A DNA stretch of 7,857 nucleotides from Paracoccaceae bacterium (GCA_003551745.1 PUNI01000370.1:1-7857); one strand, 5' to 3'. Positions 1 through 6,844 are shown, counted from the stretch's first letter. Translations and numbers: made by a program. Notes: a model not told the origin generated them from the sequence alone.

Positions 1-1396
1 CGTGCGCGGCAATGTCATGCTGGGCGTGGCCGAAAAACAGGCCAAGCTCGAGCGCTACAACGAGCTGGCCATGAACTACTCGGACGAGACTGCCGACGAG
101 ATGGCCGAGCTTCATGACCAGATCGACGCCGAGAACCTCTGGGACCTCGACGCCCAGATCGACGTCGCGCTCGAGGCGCTGCGCTGCCCGCCCGACGAGG
201 CCGACGTCACCAGGCTCTCGGGCGGCGAGAAGCGCCGCGTCGCGCTCTGCCGGCTGCTGCTGGAAGCCCCCGACATGCTGCTTCTGGACGAGCCCACCAA
301 CCACCTCGACGCCGAGACCATCGCCTGGCTGCAGCAGCATCTGATCGACTACAAGGGCACGATCCTGATCGTTACCCACGACCGCTATTTCCTCGACGAC
401 ATCACCGGCTGGATCCTGGAGTTGGACCGCGGCCGGGGGGTTCCCTATGAGGGCAACTATTCCAGTTGGCTGGAGCAGAAGGCCAAGCGGCTGGCGCAGG
501 AGGCGCGCGAGGACAAGGCCCGCCAGAAGACCCTGGAAAAGGAACTGGAATGGATCCGCGCCGGCGCCAAGGCCCGGCAGGCGAAATCCAAGGCCCGTAT
601 CCAGGCCTATGAGGAACTCGCCAGCCACACCGAGCGCGAGAAGGTCGGCAAGGCCCAGATCATCATCCCGAATGGCCCCCGGCTTGGCACGAAGGTCATC
701 GAGGTGGACGGGCTGCGCAAGGGCTACGGCAACACGCTTCTGATCGAGGAGCTGAGCTTCGCGCTGCCGCCCGGCGGGATCGTCGGCGTGATCGGACCGA
801 ACGGCGCGGGCAAGTCCACGCTCTTCCGGATGCTCACCGGGCAGGAAGACCCCGACGCCGGTGCGATCAGCTTCGGCGAGACGGTGAAGCTCGCCTATGT
901 CGACCAGTCGCGCGACAGTCTCGACGGCGCCAAGACCGTGTGGGAGGAGATCTCGGACGGGCTCGACGTGATCACCCTGGGCGATGCCGAGATGAACTCC
1001 CGCGCCTATGTCGGCGCCTTCAACTTCAAGGGCGGCGACCAGCAGAAGAAGGTGGGGCTGCTCTCGGGCGGCGAGCGCAACCGGGTGCATCTGGCGAAGC
1101 TGTTGCGCTCGGGCGGCAACGTCCTGCTTCTCGACGAGCCCACCAATGACCTCGACGTCGAGACGCTGCGGGCGCTCGAGGACGCGCTGGAGGATTTCGC
1201 CGGCTGCGCGGTCATCATCTCGCACGACCGCTTCTTCCTCGACCGCCTCTGCACCCACATCCTCGCCTTCGAGGGCGACGCCCATGTGGAGTGGTTCGAG
1301 GGCAACTTCGAGGCCTACGAGGAAGACAAGATCCGCCGGCTCGGCCCGGACTCGGTGCAGCCGAAGCGGGTGAAGTACAAGAAGTTCACGCGCTGA
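1..1396 (+). CDS. ettA: Energy-dependent translational throttle protein EttA (ABC-F ATPase), 5' end missing
   Basis: EttA is a cytoplasmic ABC-F ATPase that binds the ribosomal E site and gates entry into elongation according to ATP/ADP level; it is not a transporter. The reading frame runs from base 2 with 464 residues visible. Aligned from memory with the 555-residue E. coli protein, about 85 N-terminal residues, including the first Walker A, lie off the left edge, so the GTG at base 2 is not the real start. Seen here: first signature LSGGE (72-76), Walker B LLLDEP (93-98) and switch His126; the charged inter-domain linker (about 140-225, with [11 protein letters not shown]), which is the tRNA-contacting PtIM region in E. 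coli EttA; then second Walker [10 protein letters not shown] (265-273), signature LSGGE (354-358), Walker B LLLDEP (375-380) and His408. The C-terminus ([10 protein letters not shown]) ends as in EttA. The linker and ending separate it from Uup and other ABC-F proteins. It converges with frcK, 43 bp away, and looks functionally unrelated to it. Confidence 0.95.
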   Translation, partial: VRGNVMLGVAEKQAKLERYNELAMNYSDETADEMAELHDQIDAENLWDLDAQIDVALEALRCPPDEADVTRLSGGEKRRVALCRLLLEAPDMLLLDEPTNHLDAETIAWLQQHLIDYKGTILIVTHDRYFLDDITGWILELDRGRGVPYEGNYSSWLEQKAKRLAQEAREDKARQKTLEKELEWIRAGAKARQAKSKARIQAYEELASHTEREKVGKAQIIIPNGPRLGTKVIEVDGLRKGYGNTLLIEELSFALPPGGIVGVIGPNGAGKSTLFRMLTGQEDPDAGAISFGETVKLAYVDQSRDSLDGAKTVWEEISDGLDVITLGDAEMNSRAYVGAFNFKGGDQQKKVGLLSGGERNRVHLAKLLRSGGNVLLLDEPTNDLDVETLRALEDALEDFAGCAVIISHDRFFLDRLCTHILAFEGDAHVEWFEGNFEAYEEDKIRRLGPDSVQPKRVKYKKFTR

Positions 1397-1409
1397 CGGG
1401 CAGCCACGG

Positions 1410-1436
1410 GGCCGGGCCTGCCGCCTGGGCCCGGCC
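1410..1436. terminator. GC-rich hairpin between convergent ettA and frcK, likely bidirectional terminator
   Basis: A perfect 9-bp inverted repeat (GGCCGGGCC, 9-base loop, GGCCCGGCC) sits 13 bases after the ettA stop and just beyond the frcK stop on the other strand. Its position between two convergent genes fits a shared transcription end. There is no T-run on either side, so classical intrinsic termination is not shown; it may act as an mRNA 3' stabiliser or with Rho. Confidence 0.5.
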
Positions 1437-1439
1437 GGA

Positions 1440-2129
1440 TCATGGCGCCGGGCGCCCTCCTGGCGCGGGGGCTGCCCCGGCGTGCCGGGCATCCGCCAGC
1501 AGCAGGTCAGCGGGGGCACTGCCCTCGAGGATACGGCGGGCGTTGACGAGATCGTTGCGGCGGGTGCGGTCCAGCGCGGCCTCGGGCGTCAGCCCGTAAT
1601 CCGCCCAGCGTTGCAGGAGCCGCGCCTCGAGCACGGCTTCGGAAGGGGCGAGCATCACCTTGGCATCGCACAGCGGACCCAGCGCCGACCAGCCCGGTTC
1701 CTGCAGAAGCAGATAGTTTCCCTCCAGCACCACGGTCTGCACCTCCGCCCCCGCGCGGCCGGCGTCGGGCAGGGTGCGGTCGAGGCGGCGGTCGAAGCGC
1801 GGGAAGCGGCACGGCACGCCGGCGCAGGAAATCTCGCGCACCTTGGCCACGAAACCCGCGACATCGAAGGTCTGCGGGGCGCCCTTCACCCCGCGCAGGC
1901 CGGCGCGGTCGAGCGCCTCGTTGTCGAGGTGAAACCCGTCCATCGGCAGCAGCACGGCCGTTCCGGGCTCGGCGGCATTGAGGCGCTCGACCAGCTGTGC
2001 GGCGAGCGTCGTCTTGCCGGACCCCGGTGGCCCGGCGATGCCGATCAGCCGCCGTCGCCCCGGCCGGGCGGGCGTGCGGGCGATCAGGTCCAGCACCGCC
2101 TCGAGGTCGCGCGATGGCTCGGGCGTCAT
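1440..2129 (-). CDS. frcK: Fructose-operon P-loop kinase FrcK (uridine kinase / pantothenate kinase-like fold)
   Basis: A cytoplasmic 229-residue P-loop kinase, last gene of the frcBCAK operon. Visible motifs: Walker A GPPGSGKTT (33-41), DGFHLDN (64-70), KGAPQTFDV (82-90), PRFDR (110-114) and EGNYLLL (136-142). This set is typical of the uridine kinase / type I pantothenate kinase / YggC-like family, in which the Asp and His of the DGFH segment lie near the substrate. The start is the ATG that overlaps the frcA stop as ATGA, giving close translational coupling. S. meliloti has a kinase gene at the same place, named frcK. It is not of the usual fructokinase type (PfkB or ROK). The true substrate is not evident: an imported sugar, a derivative of it, or a nucleoside-like compound are all possible. 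The family and operon position are well supported; the specific reaction is not. Confidence 0.85.
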   Translation of the reverse strand: MTPEPSRDLEAVLDLIARTPARPGRRRLIGIAGPPGSGKTTLAAQLVERLNAAEPGTAVLLPMDGFHLDNEALDRAGLRGVKGAPQTFDVAGFVAKVREISCAGVPCRFPRFDRRLDRTLPDAGRAGAEVQTVVLEGNYLLLQEPGWSALGPLCDAKVMLAPSEAVLEARLLQRWADYGLTPEAALDRTRRNDLVNARRILEGSAPADLLLADARHAGAAPAPGGRPAP

Positions 2130-2911
2130 CCGTCGGCGCGCTGCTGCAGGGCGTCGGCGCCCTTTGCGCCGGTCATCAGCGCGACGGCGTCCGACATCGA
2201 ACAGTCCTCGGGCTTTACCACGCAGAGCCGGCGGCCGAGGCGGTGGATGTGGATGCGGTCGGCGACCTCGAAGACATGGGGCATGTTGTGGCTGATGAGG
2301 ATGATCGGCAGGCCGCGTTCCTTCACGGTGAGGATCAGGTCGAGCACCTTGCGGCTCTCCTTCACCCCCAGCGCGGCCGTGGGCTCGTCCATGATGATGA
2401 CGCGCGAGCCGAAGGCGGCGGCGCGGGCCACCGCCACGCCCTGCCGCTGCCCGCCCGAGAGCGTCTCGACCGCCTGGTCGATGCTCTGGATGGTCATCAG
2501 ACCCAGTTCGGAGAGCTTCGCCCGGGCGATGCGACGCATCTCGGCCTTGTCGAGTTGCTTGAAGACGCGGCCCATCACCCCGGCCTTCCGGATCTCGCGA
2601 CCCATGAACATGTTGTCGGCGATCGACAGCGCCGGAGACAGCGCCAGCGTCTGATAGACGGTCTCGATCCCGTGCTCGCGCGCCTCGATGGGCGAGGCGA
2701 AGCGGACCGGGCGGCCTTCCAGCCGGATCTCGCCCGCGTCGGGCTGGATCGCCCCCGAGAGCGCCTTGATCATGGTCGACTTGCCGGCACCGTTGTCGCC
2801 GATGACGGCCAGCACCTCGCCCGGGTAGAGCTCGAAATCGCAATCGTCGAGCGCGGTGACCCGGCCATAGCGTTTCACCAGACCACTGGCGGAAAGGATG
2901 GGGCCGCTCAA
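2126..2911 (-). CDS. frcA: Fructose ABC transporter ATP-binding protein FrcA
   Basis: The ATPase subunit that drives sugar import through FrcC, on the inner face of the cytoplasmic membrane. It has 261 residues and a single ABC domain, about half the size of the RbsA/XylG double ATPases, as expected for FrcA. Visible: Walker A GDNGAGKST (38-46), Q-loop Gln87, signature LSGGQ (151-155), Walker B VIIMDEP (171-177) and switch His208 in ISHNMPHVF. Characteristic FrcA stretches include ALSPALSIADNMF and HIHRLGRRLCVV. No ATG lies near the start of the domain. The TTG at 2911 is chosen because GGAGGG lies 8-9 bases upstream and the TTG shares two bases with the frcC stop (TTGA). The open frame continues far upstream opposite frcC, but that part is a shadow of frcC. 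The 3' end overlaps frcK by four bases. Confidence 0.92.
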   Translation of the reverse strand: MSGPILSASGLVKRYGRVTALDDCDFELYPGEVLAVIGDNGAGKSTMIKALSGAIQPDAGEIRLEGRPVRFASPIEAREHGIETVYQTLALSPALSIADNMFMGREIRKAGVMGRVFKQLDKAEMRRIARAKLSELGLMTIQSIDQAVETLSGGQRQGVAVARAAAFGSRVIIMDEPTAALGVKESRKVLDLILTVKERGLPIILISHNMPHVFEVADRIHIHRLGRRLCVVKPEDCSMSDAVALMTGAKGADALQQRADG

Positions 2912-3957
2912 AGGCTTGCCCTCCGGATGCGCTGGTCGACGGTGACGGCGAGGATGATGAGAAGCCCGATCAGCAGATAGGTCCACTGCACGTCGAGCCC
3001 CAGCAGCCGGAGGCCGAGGGTGAAGACGCCGACGATGAGCGCGCCGAACAGCGCCCCGGCGACCGAGCCGCGCCCGCCGAAGAGCGAGATCCCCCCGATC
3101 ACGACCGCGGTGATCGACTCGATGTTGGCGAACTGGCCGGCCTGCGGCGAGACCGAACCGATGCGCCCGATCAGCACCCAGCCGGCGAAGGCGCAGATCA
3201 GCCCCGCCAGCGCGTAGACCGAGATCAGCGTGCGTTTCACGTTCACGCCCGACAACTCCGCCGCCTGCGGGTCGTCGCCCACGGCATAGACATGCCGGCC
3301 CCAGGCCGTCTGGCTCAGCGCATAGCTCAGAACCACCACCAGCCCCAGCATGAACATCACGCCATAGGTGAAATTGGCCCCGCCGATGGAGACGGTCTGA
3401 CCGAAGAACTGCAGCAGCGGCGCCTCGGTGGCGATGGTCTGGCTGCGGATCACCTCGCTGCCGGAATAGAGGAAGTTGGCCGCCAGCACGATCTGCCACA
3501 TCCCCAGCGTGACGATGAAGGGCGGAAGCTTGACCACCGCCACCAGAAACCCGCTGATCAACCCGCAGGAAAGCCCGCACAGCAGGCCGCAAAGGACGGC
3601 AAGCTCCTGCGGCATGCCCAGATGCACGCTGAACTTGCCCATGATGACCGAAGACAGGATCATCACCGCCCCCACCGACAGGTCGATGCCGGCGGTCAGG
3701 ATCACCAGCGACTGCGCCATCGCGATGATGCCGATGATGGCCACCTGCTGCAGGATCAGCGTCAGCGCGAAGGGCGACAGGAATCGCTCGCCCAGAAGCA
3801 CGCCGAAGATCGCCACCGCCAGCAGAAGCACGAACAGCGGCACGAGGGCCGGCAGGGTGTAGACGAGGTGGATGACCCGCGCCTTCAGGGTGTAGGGACC
3901 GCCGGAGAAGCTGGCGATGGCGTCGGGACCGGGCGGCAGTTGCGGCGCATTCGTCAT
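2908..3957 (-). CDS. frcC: Fructose ABC transporter permease FrcC (RbsC/BPD_transp_2 family)
   Basis: An inner-membrane permease forming the sugar channel with FrcA and fed by FrcB. It has 349 residues, close to the family's usual size, with hydrophobic segments spread over about 35-340. Family signatures: AGIDLSVGAVM (89-99) and the cytoplasmic loop WGRHVYAVGDDPQAAELSG (219-237), which resembles the ATPase-coupling loop of RbsC-type permeases, followed by GGISLFGGRGSV (288-299). The start is ATG at 3957 (MTNAPQ), with AGGAGAAAGG just upstream. A longer start at 4017 would add 20 hydrophilic residues encoded by the GC-rich hairpin region and is disfavoured. It lies 102 bp after frcB; its stop overlaps the frcA TTG start. 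Like FrcC of S. meliloti, it probably takes fructose and related sugars such as ribose or mannose; this specificity is inferred from the whole operon. Confidence 0.93.
   Translation of the reverse strand: MTNAPQLPPGPDAIASFSGGPYTLKARVIHLVYTLPALVPLFVLLLAVAIFGVLLGERFLSPFALTLILQQVAIIGIIAMAQSLVILTAGIDLSVGAVMILSSVIMGKFSVHLGMPQELAVLCGLLCGLSCGLISGFLVAVVKLPPFIVTLGMWQIVLAANFLYSGSEVIRSQTIATEAPLLQFFGQTVSIGGANFTYGVMFMLGLVVVLSYALSQTAWGRHVYAVGDDPQAAELSGVNVKRTLISVYALAGLICAFAGWVLIGRIGSVSPQAGQFANIESITAVVIGGISLFGGRGSVAGALFGALIVGVFTLGLRLLGLDVQWTYLLIGLLIILAVTVDQRIRRASL
2919..2924 (-). promoter_or_regulatory. Ribosome binding site fixing the TTG start of frcA
   Basis: GGAGGG on the minus strand, inside the end of frcC, spaced about 8 bases from the TTG at 2911-2909. 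It is the only good Shine-Dalgarno match near the beginning of the FrcA domain and so decides the start codon. Confidence 0.7.
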
Positions 3958-3966
3958 GGCGGGAGA

Positions 3967-3976
3967 CCTTTCTCCT
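3967..3976 (-). promoter_or_regulatory. Ribosome binding site supporting the frcC ATG at 3957
   Basis: AGGAGAAAGG on the minus strand, with its AAAGG part 9 bases before the ATG. It supports MTNAPQ as the N-terminus over the open-frame extension that begins at 4017. Confidence 0.6.
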
Positions 3977-3981
3977 GCAAT

Positions 3982-4008
3982 GGCCGGCCTGTCGGACCGG
4001 CAGGGGCC
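3982..4008 (-). other. Inverted repeat in the frcB-frcC gap
   Basis: An 8-bp stem (GGCC+CCTG against CAGG+GGCC) with a two-base bulge and 9-base loop, immediately upstream of the frcC ribosome binding site. In the transcript it would form a GC-rich hairpin between the binding-protein gene and the permease gene. Many SBP-first ABC operons carry such structures, which protect the upstream message or limit read-through. That role is inferred here. Confidence 0.4.
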
Positions 4009-4020
4009 GGGGGGCACGCG

Positions 4021-4041
4021 CAGGGGCCCGCGCGCGCCCTG
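4021..4041 (-). other. GC-rich hairpin just after the frcB stop
   Basis: CAGGG and CCCTG arms (5 bp) flank an 11-base GC-only interior, beginning 18 bases after the frcB stop on the minus strand. Together with the inverted repeat at 3982-4008 it fills most of the 102-bp gap. It could mark a frcB mRNA 3' end by stalling nucleases. Chance pairing in GC-rich DNA cannot be excluded. Confidence 0.3.
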
Positions 4042-4059
4042 TCTGTCATGGTGCGGGGA

Positions 4060-5073
4060 TCAGCCCCAGCAGAGGCGCATGCCCTCCTCCACCGTCAGCT
4101 GCTCCATCCCCTCGACCGGGCTGCCGGTGACGAGGCCCACGCCGGTGTCGAAGAAATCCTTGCCCTCGGTGGGCTCGGGCAGCTCGCCGGTCTCGGCGAA
4201 GCGCGCCACGGCCTCGACGCCCAGCGCGGCCATCTGCAGCGGATACTGCTGTGCTGTGGCGCCGATCACGCCGCCGGCCACGTCCTCGACACCCGGGCAG
4301 CCGCCGTCGACCGAGACGATCAGCACGTCGTCGGCGCGACCGAAGGCCCGCAGCGCCTCATAGGCGCCGGCCGCGGCAGGCTCGTTGATGGTGTAGACGA
4401 GGTTGATGCTCGGGTCGATGGCCAGAAGGTTCTCCATGCCGCTGCGCCCGCCCTCGGCGTTGCCGTTCGACACCTCGTGGCCGACGATGCGCGGATCGTC
4501 CTCGTCGCCCCAGCGGTTGGGGTCGCCGATGTCGATGCCGAAGCCGGTCAGGAACCCCTGGTTGCGCAGCACGCCGACGGTGGGCTGGCTGATGTTGATG
4601 TTGAGAAGGCCGATGCGGGCGTTGTCCGGGTCTTCCATGGTCCGCAAGGCCCATTCCCCGATCAGCCGCCCGGCCTCGAAATTGTCGGTGGCGAAGGTCA
4701 TGTCGGCCGCGTCGATGGGATCGAGCGGCGTATCGAGCGCGATGACCAGGAGGCCCGCGTCGCGCGCGGCCTGCACCGGGCCGGTGATCGCCGCGGTGTC
4801 CGACGCCGCCAGGAGGATGCCGTCGACGCCGGAGGCGACACAGGTCTCGATGGCGGCGACCTGGGTCTCGTGGTCGCCGTCGAAGCGGCCCGCGAAGGAC
4901 CGCAGCTCCATCCCCAGCTCGGCCGCCTTGGCGAAGGCGCCCTCGGCCATCTTGACGAAGAAGGGGTTGGTGGCGTCCTTGGTGATGAGGCAGACGCTCG
5001 GCGCTGCCACGGCGGCCCCGGCGGCGGCCGTCGACAGCGCCACGCCCGCCAGCCCGGCTTTTATGATCTTCAT
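4060..5073 (-). CDS. frcB: Periplasmic fructose-binding protein FrcB (sugar ABC transporter)
   Basis: The substrate-binding subunit: it captures sugar in the periplasm and delivers it to FrcC. It has 337 residues of the periplasmic-binding-protein type I (ribose-binding-like) fold. A Sec signal peptide is clear: basic start MKIIK, Ala-rich core, likely cut after AVA at residue 23. Mature landmarks: [16 protein letters not shown] (27-42), AIETC (74-78), ALDTPLDP (112-119), [11 protein letters not shown] (189-199), [13 protein letters not shown] (228-240), VDGGCPGV (255-262) and the ending RLCWG. These match S. meliloti FrcB closely as remembered, so fructose, possibly also ribose or mannose, is the likely ligand. 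Four cysteines are present (28, 78, 259, 335). The ATG at 5073 has AAGGGAG seven bases upstream (5081-5087). It is first in the operon, after a divergent spacer shared with frcR. Confidence 0.95.
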   Translation of the reverse strand: MKIIKAGLAGVALSTAAAGAAVAAPSVCLITKDATNPFFVKMAEGAFAKAAELGMELRSFAGRFDGDHETQVAAIETCVASGVDGILLAASDTAAITGPVQAARDAGLLVIALDTPLDPIDAADMTFATDNFEAGRLIGEWALRTMEDPDNARIGLLNINISQPTVGVLRNQGFLTGFGIDIGDPNRWGDEDDPRIVGHEVSNGNAEGGRSGMENLLAIDPSINLVYTINEPAAAGAYEALRAFGRADDVLIVSVDGGCPGVEDVAGGVIGATAQQYPLQMAALGVEAVARFAETGELPEPTEGKDFFDTGVGLVTGSPVEGMEQLTVEEGMRLCWG

Positions 5074-5106
5074 GGCTCTACTCCCTTGTCTCCTGCGCCG
5101 CCTGCC

Positions 5107-5133
5107 TTTCCTACTTCATTGGGAAGTAGAAAA
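5107..5133. promoter_or_regulatory. Palindrome upstream of frcB, candidate FrcR operator
   Basis: CTACTTC - ATTGG - GAAGTAG is a perfect 7-bp inverted repeat. It extends to 11-bp arms (TTTCCTACTTC against GAAGTAGAAAA) with a single mismatched pair. It is AT-richer than its surroundings and lies 34-60 bases upstream of the frcB ATG. The symmetry and place fit a dimeric repressor site, and FrcR is the obvious candidate protein. In RNA it would also form a hairpin, so a 5'-UTR structure is the alternative. No binding evidence exists in the sequence itself. Confidence 0.5.
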
Positions 5134-5214
5134 TCGTAGGGCGCAGACAGACCGGGGATGCCGGCACGGCATGCCTGAGGTCCACGGCGCTCCTCCCTCA
5201 CAGCGGACCTGTCG

Positions 5215-5244
5215 TGGATAGGCGGCGGTCACGATGCCTGTCAA
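5215..5244 (-). promoter_or_regulatory. Candidate sigma-70 promoter for frcBCAK
   Basis: On the minus strand a consensus -35 TTGACA (5244-5239) is followed after 18 bases by TATCCA (5220-5215), a weak -10. Transcription would start near 5208, leaving a leader of about 135 bases that contains the palindrome at 5107-5133. A second possibility is a TACGAT -10-like element (5138-5133) without a good -35; it would start inside the palindrome. Confidence 0.4.
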
Positions 5245-5270
5245 TAACAACTTTCAAAGGAATTAGGTAT
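5241..5270. other. AT-rich island between the divergent promoters
   Basis: 22 of 30 bases are A or T, in sharp contrast to the surrounding GC-rich DNA. It holds the short palindrome CTTTCAAAG (5251-5259). It overlaps the frcB -35 and lies just upstream of the frcR -35, so it could be an UP-like element or a binding site affecting both genes. Confidence 0.35.
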
Positions 5271-5280
5271 CCGCTGCGCC

Positions 5281-5309
5281 TTGCCGGCCCGCCGGCGACT
5301 TCCTATGCT
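5281..5309 (+). promoter_or_regulatory. Candidate sigma-70 promoter for frcR
   Basis: TTGCCG (5281-5286), 17-base spacer, TATGCT (5304-5309): four of six matches to each consensus hexamer at ideal spacing. It predicts a start near 5316, upstream of the ATG codons at 5328, 5343 and 5364, and rules out the GTG at 5214 as the frcR start. Confidence 0.4.
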
Positions 5310-5363
5310 CGGCCCCGCGCGGCACGCATGCGACCGCGCGGGATGTCGGCGGGCCGGGCCAGG

Positions 5364-6605
5364 ATGTTCAGCGACAAGGAAGAAAGGCTGCGCCAGACGC
5401 CCATCAAGGGCACCAACCAGGGCAGCGTGCGCAACTTCAACGAGCGCCTGGTGCTGCATCTGATCCGCCAGTACGGCCAGTTGACGAAGGCCGAGGCGAC
5501 CCGGGCCACGGGCCTGTCGCCCAACGCCGTCTCGGTGATCTTCCGGGCGCTGGAGACCGAGGGCCTGCTGGTGCGCGAGGCACCGATTCGCGGCCGCGTC
5601 GGGCAGCCCTCGACGCCGCTGCGCCTGAACCCGGACGCCCGGCACTACATCGGGCTCAAGATCGGCCGGCGCAGCTTCGACATGGTGGTGGTGGATTTTG
5701 CCGGTAGGGTCCGCGCCCGTCGGATGGCGCGCCACGCCTATCCGACGCCGCAGGCGATGATCGGCTTCGTGCGGTCGGAGTTGCGGCCGCTCCTACGGAG
5801 CGCGCATCTGCGGCGCGACCGCATCGATGGGCTGAGCGTCGCCAGGCCCTCGGAACTCTGGCACTGGACCGATGACTTCGGCGCACCCAAGGCGGAGATG
5901 GCGGCCTGGCGCGACTTCGACGTGGCCGGCGCCCTGTGTGCGCTGTTGCCGGTTCCGATCACGATCGAGAACGACGGCATCGCCGCCTGCCGCGCGGAAC
6001 TGACCTTCGGCCCGCAGAGCCACCGGCAGGACTTCATCTATTTCTTCGTCGGCACCCTGATCGGCGGCGGCATCGTGCTGAACGGCAGCGTGTTTCCGGG
6101 GCGACGCGGCAGCTCGGGCGGGTTCGGTCCGCTGCGCATTCCCGACGAGCCCGGCGGCCACCGGCTGGTCGATCACGCCTCGCTGGCGGTGCTCGAGCGG
6201 CTGCTGGTCGCGGCGGGCCACGATCCTGCACCGCTGCACCATGCGGAGGCCGACTGGAGCCTGTTCGAGCCGATCCTGTCGGAGTGGCTCGACCGGGCCG
6301 CGCGCAGCCTCGCCCATGCCATCGCCTCCACCCTCGCCGTCATCGATTTCGAGGCGGTGGTCATCGACGGCGCCTTTCCGGCCGACTGCCGGACCCGGCT
6401 GGTGAGGCGTGTCGGCCAGGAGTTGCACAAGCTCGATCTGCAGGGGGTCAGCCCGCCGCAGGTCGGACCCGGGCATTTCGGCGCCGTCGCCCGGGCGCTC
6501 GGCGCCGCCGCCTGGCGGATCTCGATGGACTACATGATCAACCGCAACGCCCTGCAGGTGGGATCGGACGGGGGGACTGCGCCAGAACTCCCGCCCCGCG
6601 GCTGA
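5364..6605 (+). CDS. frcR: ROK-family transcriptional regulator of the fructose operon (FrcR)
   Basis: A probable sugar-responsive repressor of the divergent frcBCAK operon. From the ATG at 5364 it has 413 residues: conserved leader GTNQGSVRNFNERL (16-29), winged helix about 25-75 with recognition segment TGLSPNAVSVIF (49-60), the basic wing RGRVGQPS (76-83), then a ROK kinase-like domain from about 95 to the end. The ATP-loop position reads LKIGRRS (98-104) where ROK kinases have a DxGGT-type loop. END (202-204) remains, but the ExGH position reads GFGP and the CxCGxxGC zinc motif is absent, so catalysis is unlikely and the domain probably only senses sugar. ATG codons at 5328 and 5343 are alternative starts; none has a strong Shine-Dalgarno, and 5364 best fits the family's N-terminus. 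The assignment as FrcR rests on family and divergent position. Confidence 0.85.
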   Translation: MFSDKEERLRQTPIKGTNQGSVRNFNERLVLHLIRQYGQLTKAEATRATGLSPNAVSVIFRALETEGLLVREAPIRGRVGQPSTPLRLNPDARHYIGLKIGRRSFDMVVVDFAGRVRARRMARHAYPTPQAMIGFVRSELRPLLRSAHLRRDRIDGLSVARPSELWHWTDDFGAPKAEMAAWRDFDVAGALCALLPVPITIENDGIAACRAELTFGPQSHRQDFIYFFVGTLIGGGIVLNGSVFPGRRGSSGGFGPLRIPDEPGGHRLVDHASLAVLERLLVAAGHDPAPLHHAEADWSLFEPILSEWLDRAARSLAHAIASTLAVIDFEAVVIDGAFPADCRTRLVRRVGQELHKLDLQGVSPPQVGPGHFGAVARALGAAAWRISMDYMINRNALQVGSDGGTAPELPPRG

Positions 6606-6844
6606 CGGCCGGCTCCACGCCCGCCACGCAGCGCCGCCCGCTGAGATGGCCTGCCCTTGCCGCCCGCCCGCAATGCCGGCGCCGATATGCGGCAACTTCG
6701 GCCCCGCAGCTGTCCGGGTCTGCGTGGTCACCGGCGGCGGAGGCACAAAGCCGTTGCCGCCCGCGCGAGGCGCATGTTACCGCAAGCGGGGTGCGGCGGT
6801 TCGGATCGGCCGGCACCGCGCCGCTGGGCTGCTGGGGCCGTGCC
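6606..6844. other. Gene-free spacer between frcR and rfbF
   Basis: 239 bp without a convincing gene; open frames across it are shadows. Small inverted repeats occur, for example CAGCG-CCGCC-CGCTG at 6629-6643 shortly after the frcR stop, but no hairpin followed by a T-run. No convincing promoter for rfbF is visible. A weak GGGG seven bases before the rfbF ATG is the only ribosome-binding hint. The spacer marks the border between sugar uptake and the polysaccharide locus. Confidence 0.5.

Noticed and set aside
2..4. GTG at base 2 as the start of ettA
   Set aside because: The protein there already matches EttA from about residue 86 on; the gene simply runs off the left edge.
2912..3592. Upstream extension of the frcA frame opposite frcC
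   Set aside because: An open frame caused by GC-rich codon bias; the ABC domain begins only after 2911.
3958..4017. FrcC start at 4017
   Set aside because: It adds 20 hydrophilic residues translated from the hairpin region, and the good ribosome binding site serves the ATG at 3957.
3292..5139. 615-residue plus-strand open frame opposite frcB and frcC
   Set aside because: Its translation is rich in His, Gln, Arg and Gly without domain signals, typical of the antisense frame of GC-rich genes; the minus strand encodes clear FrcB and FrcC.
5158..5172. ATGCCG-GCA-CGGCAT inverted repeat in the frcB-frcR spacer
   Set aside because: Only six GC-rich pairs; such short palindromes are expected by chance here and it is weaker than the site at 5107-5133.
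5214..5363. GTG at 5214 and the longer FrcR N-terminus
   Set aside because: The extra 50 residues are Arg/Pro-rich without family match and would be encoded across the promoter region; the conserved leader begins after 5364.
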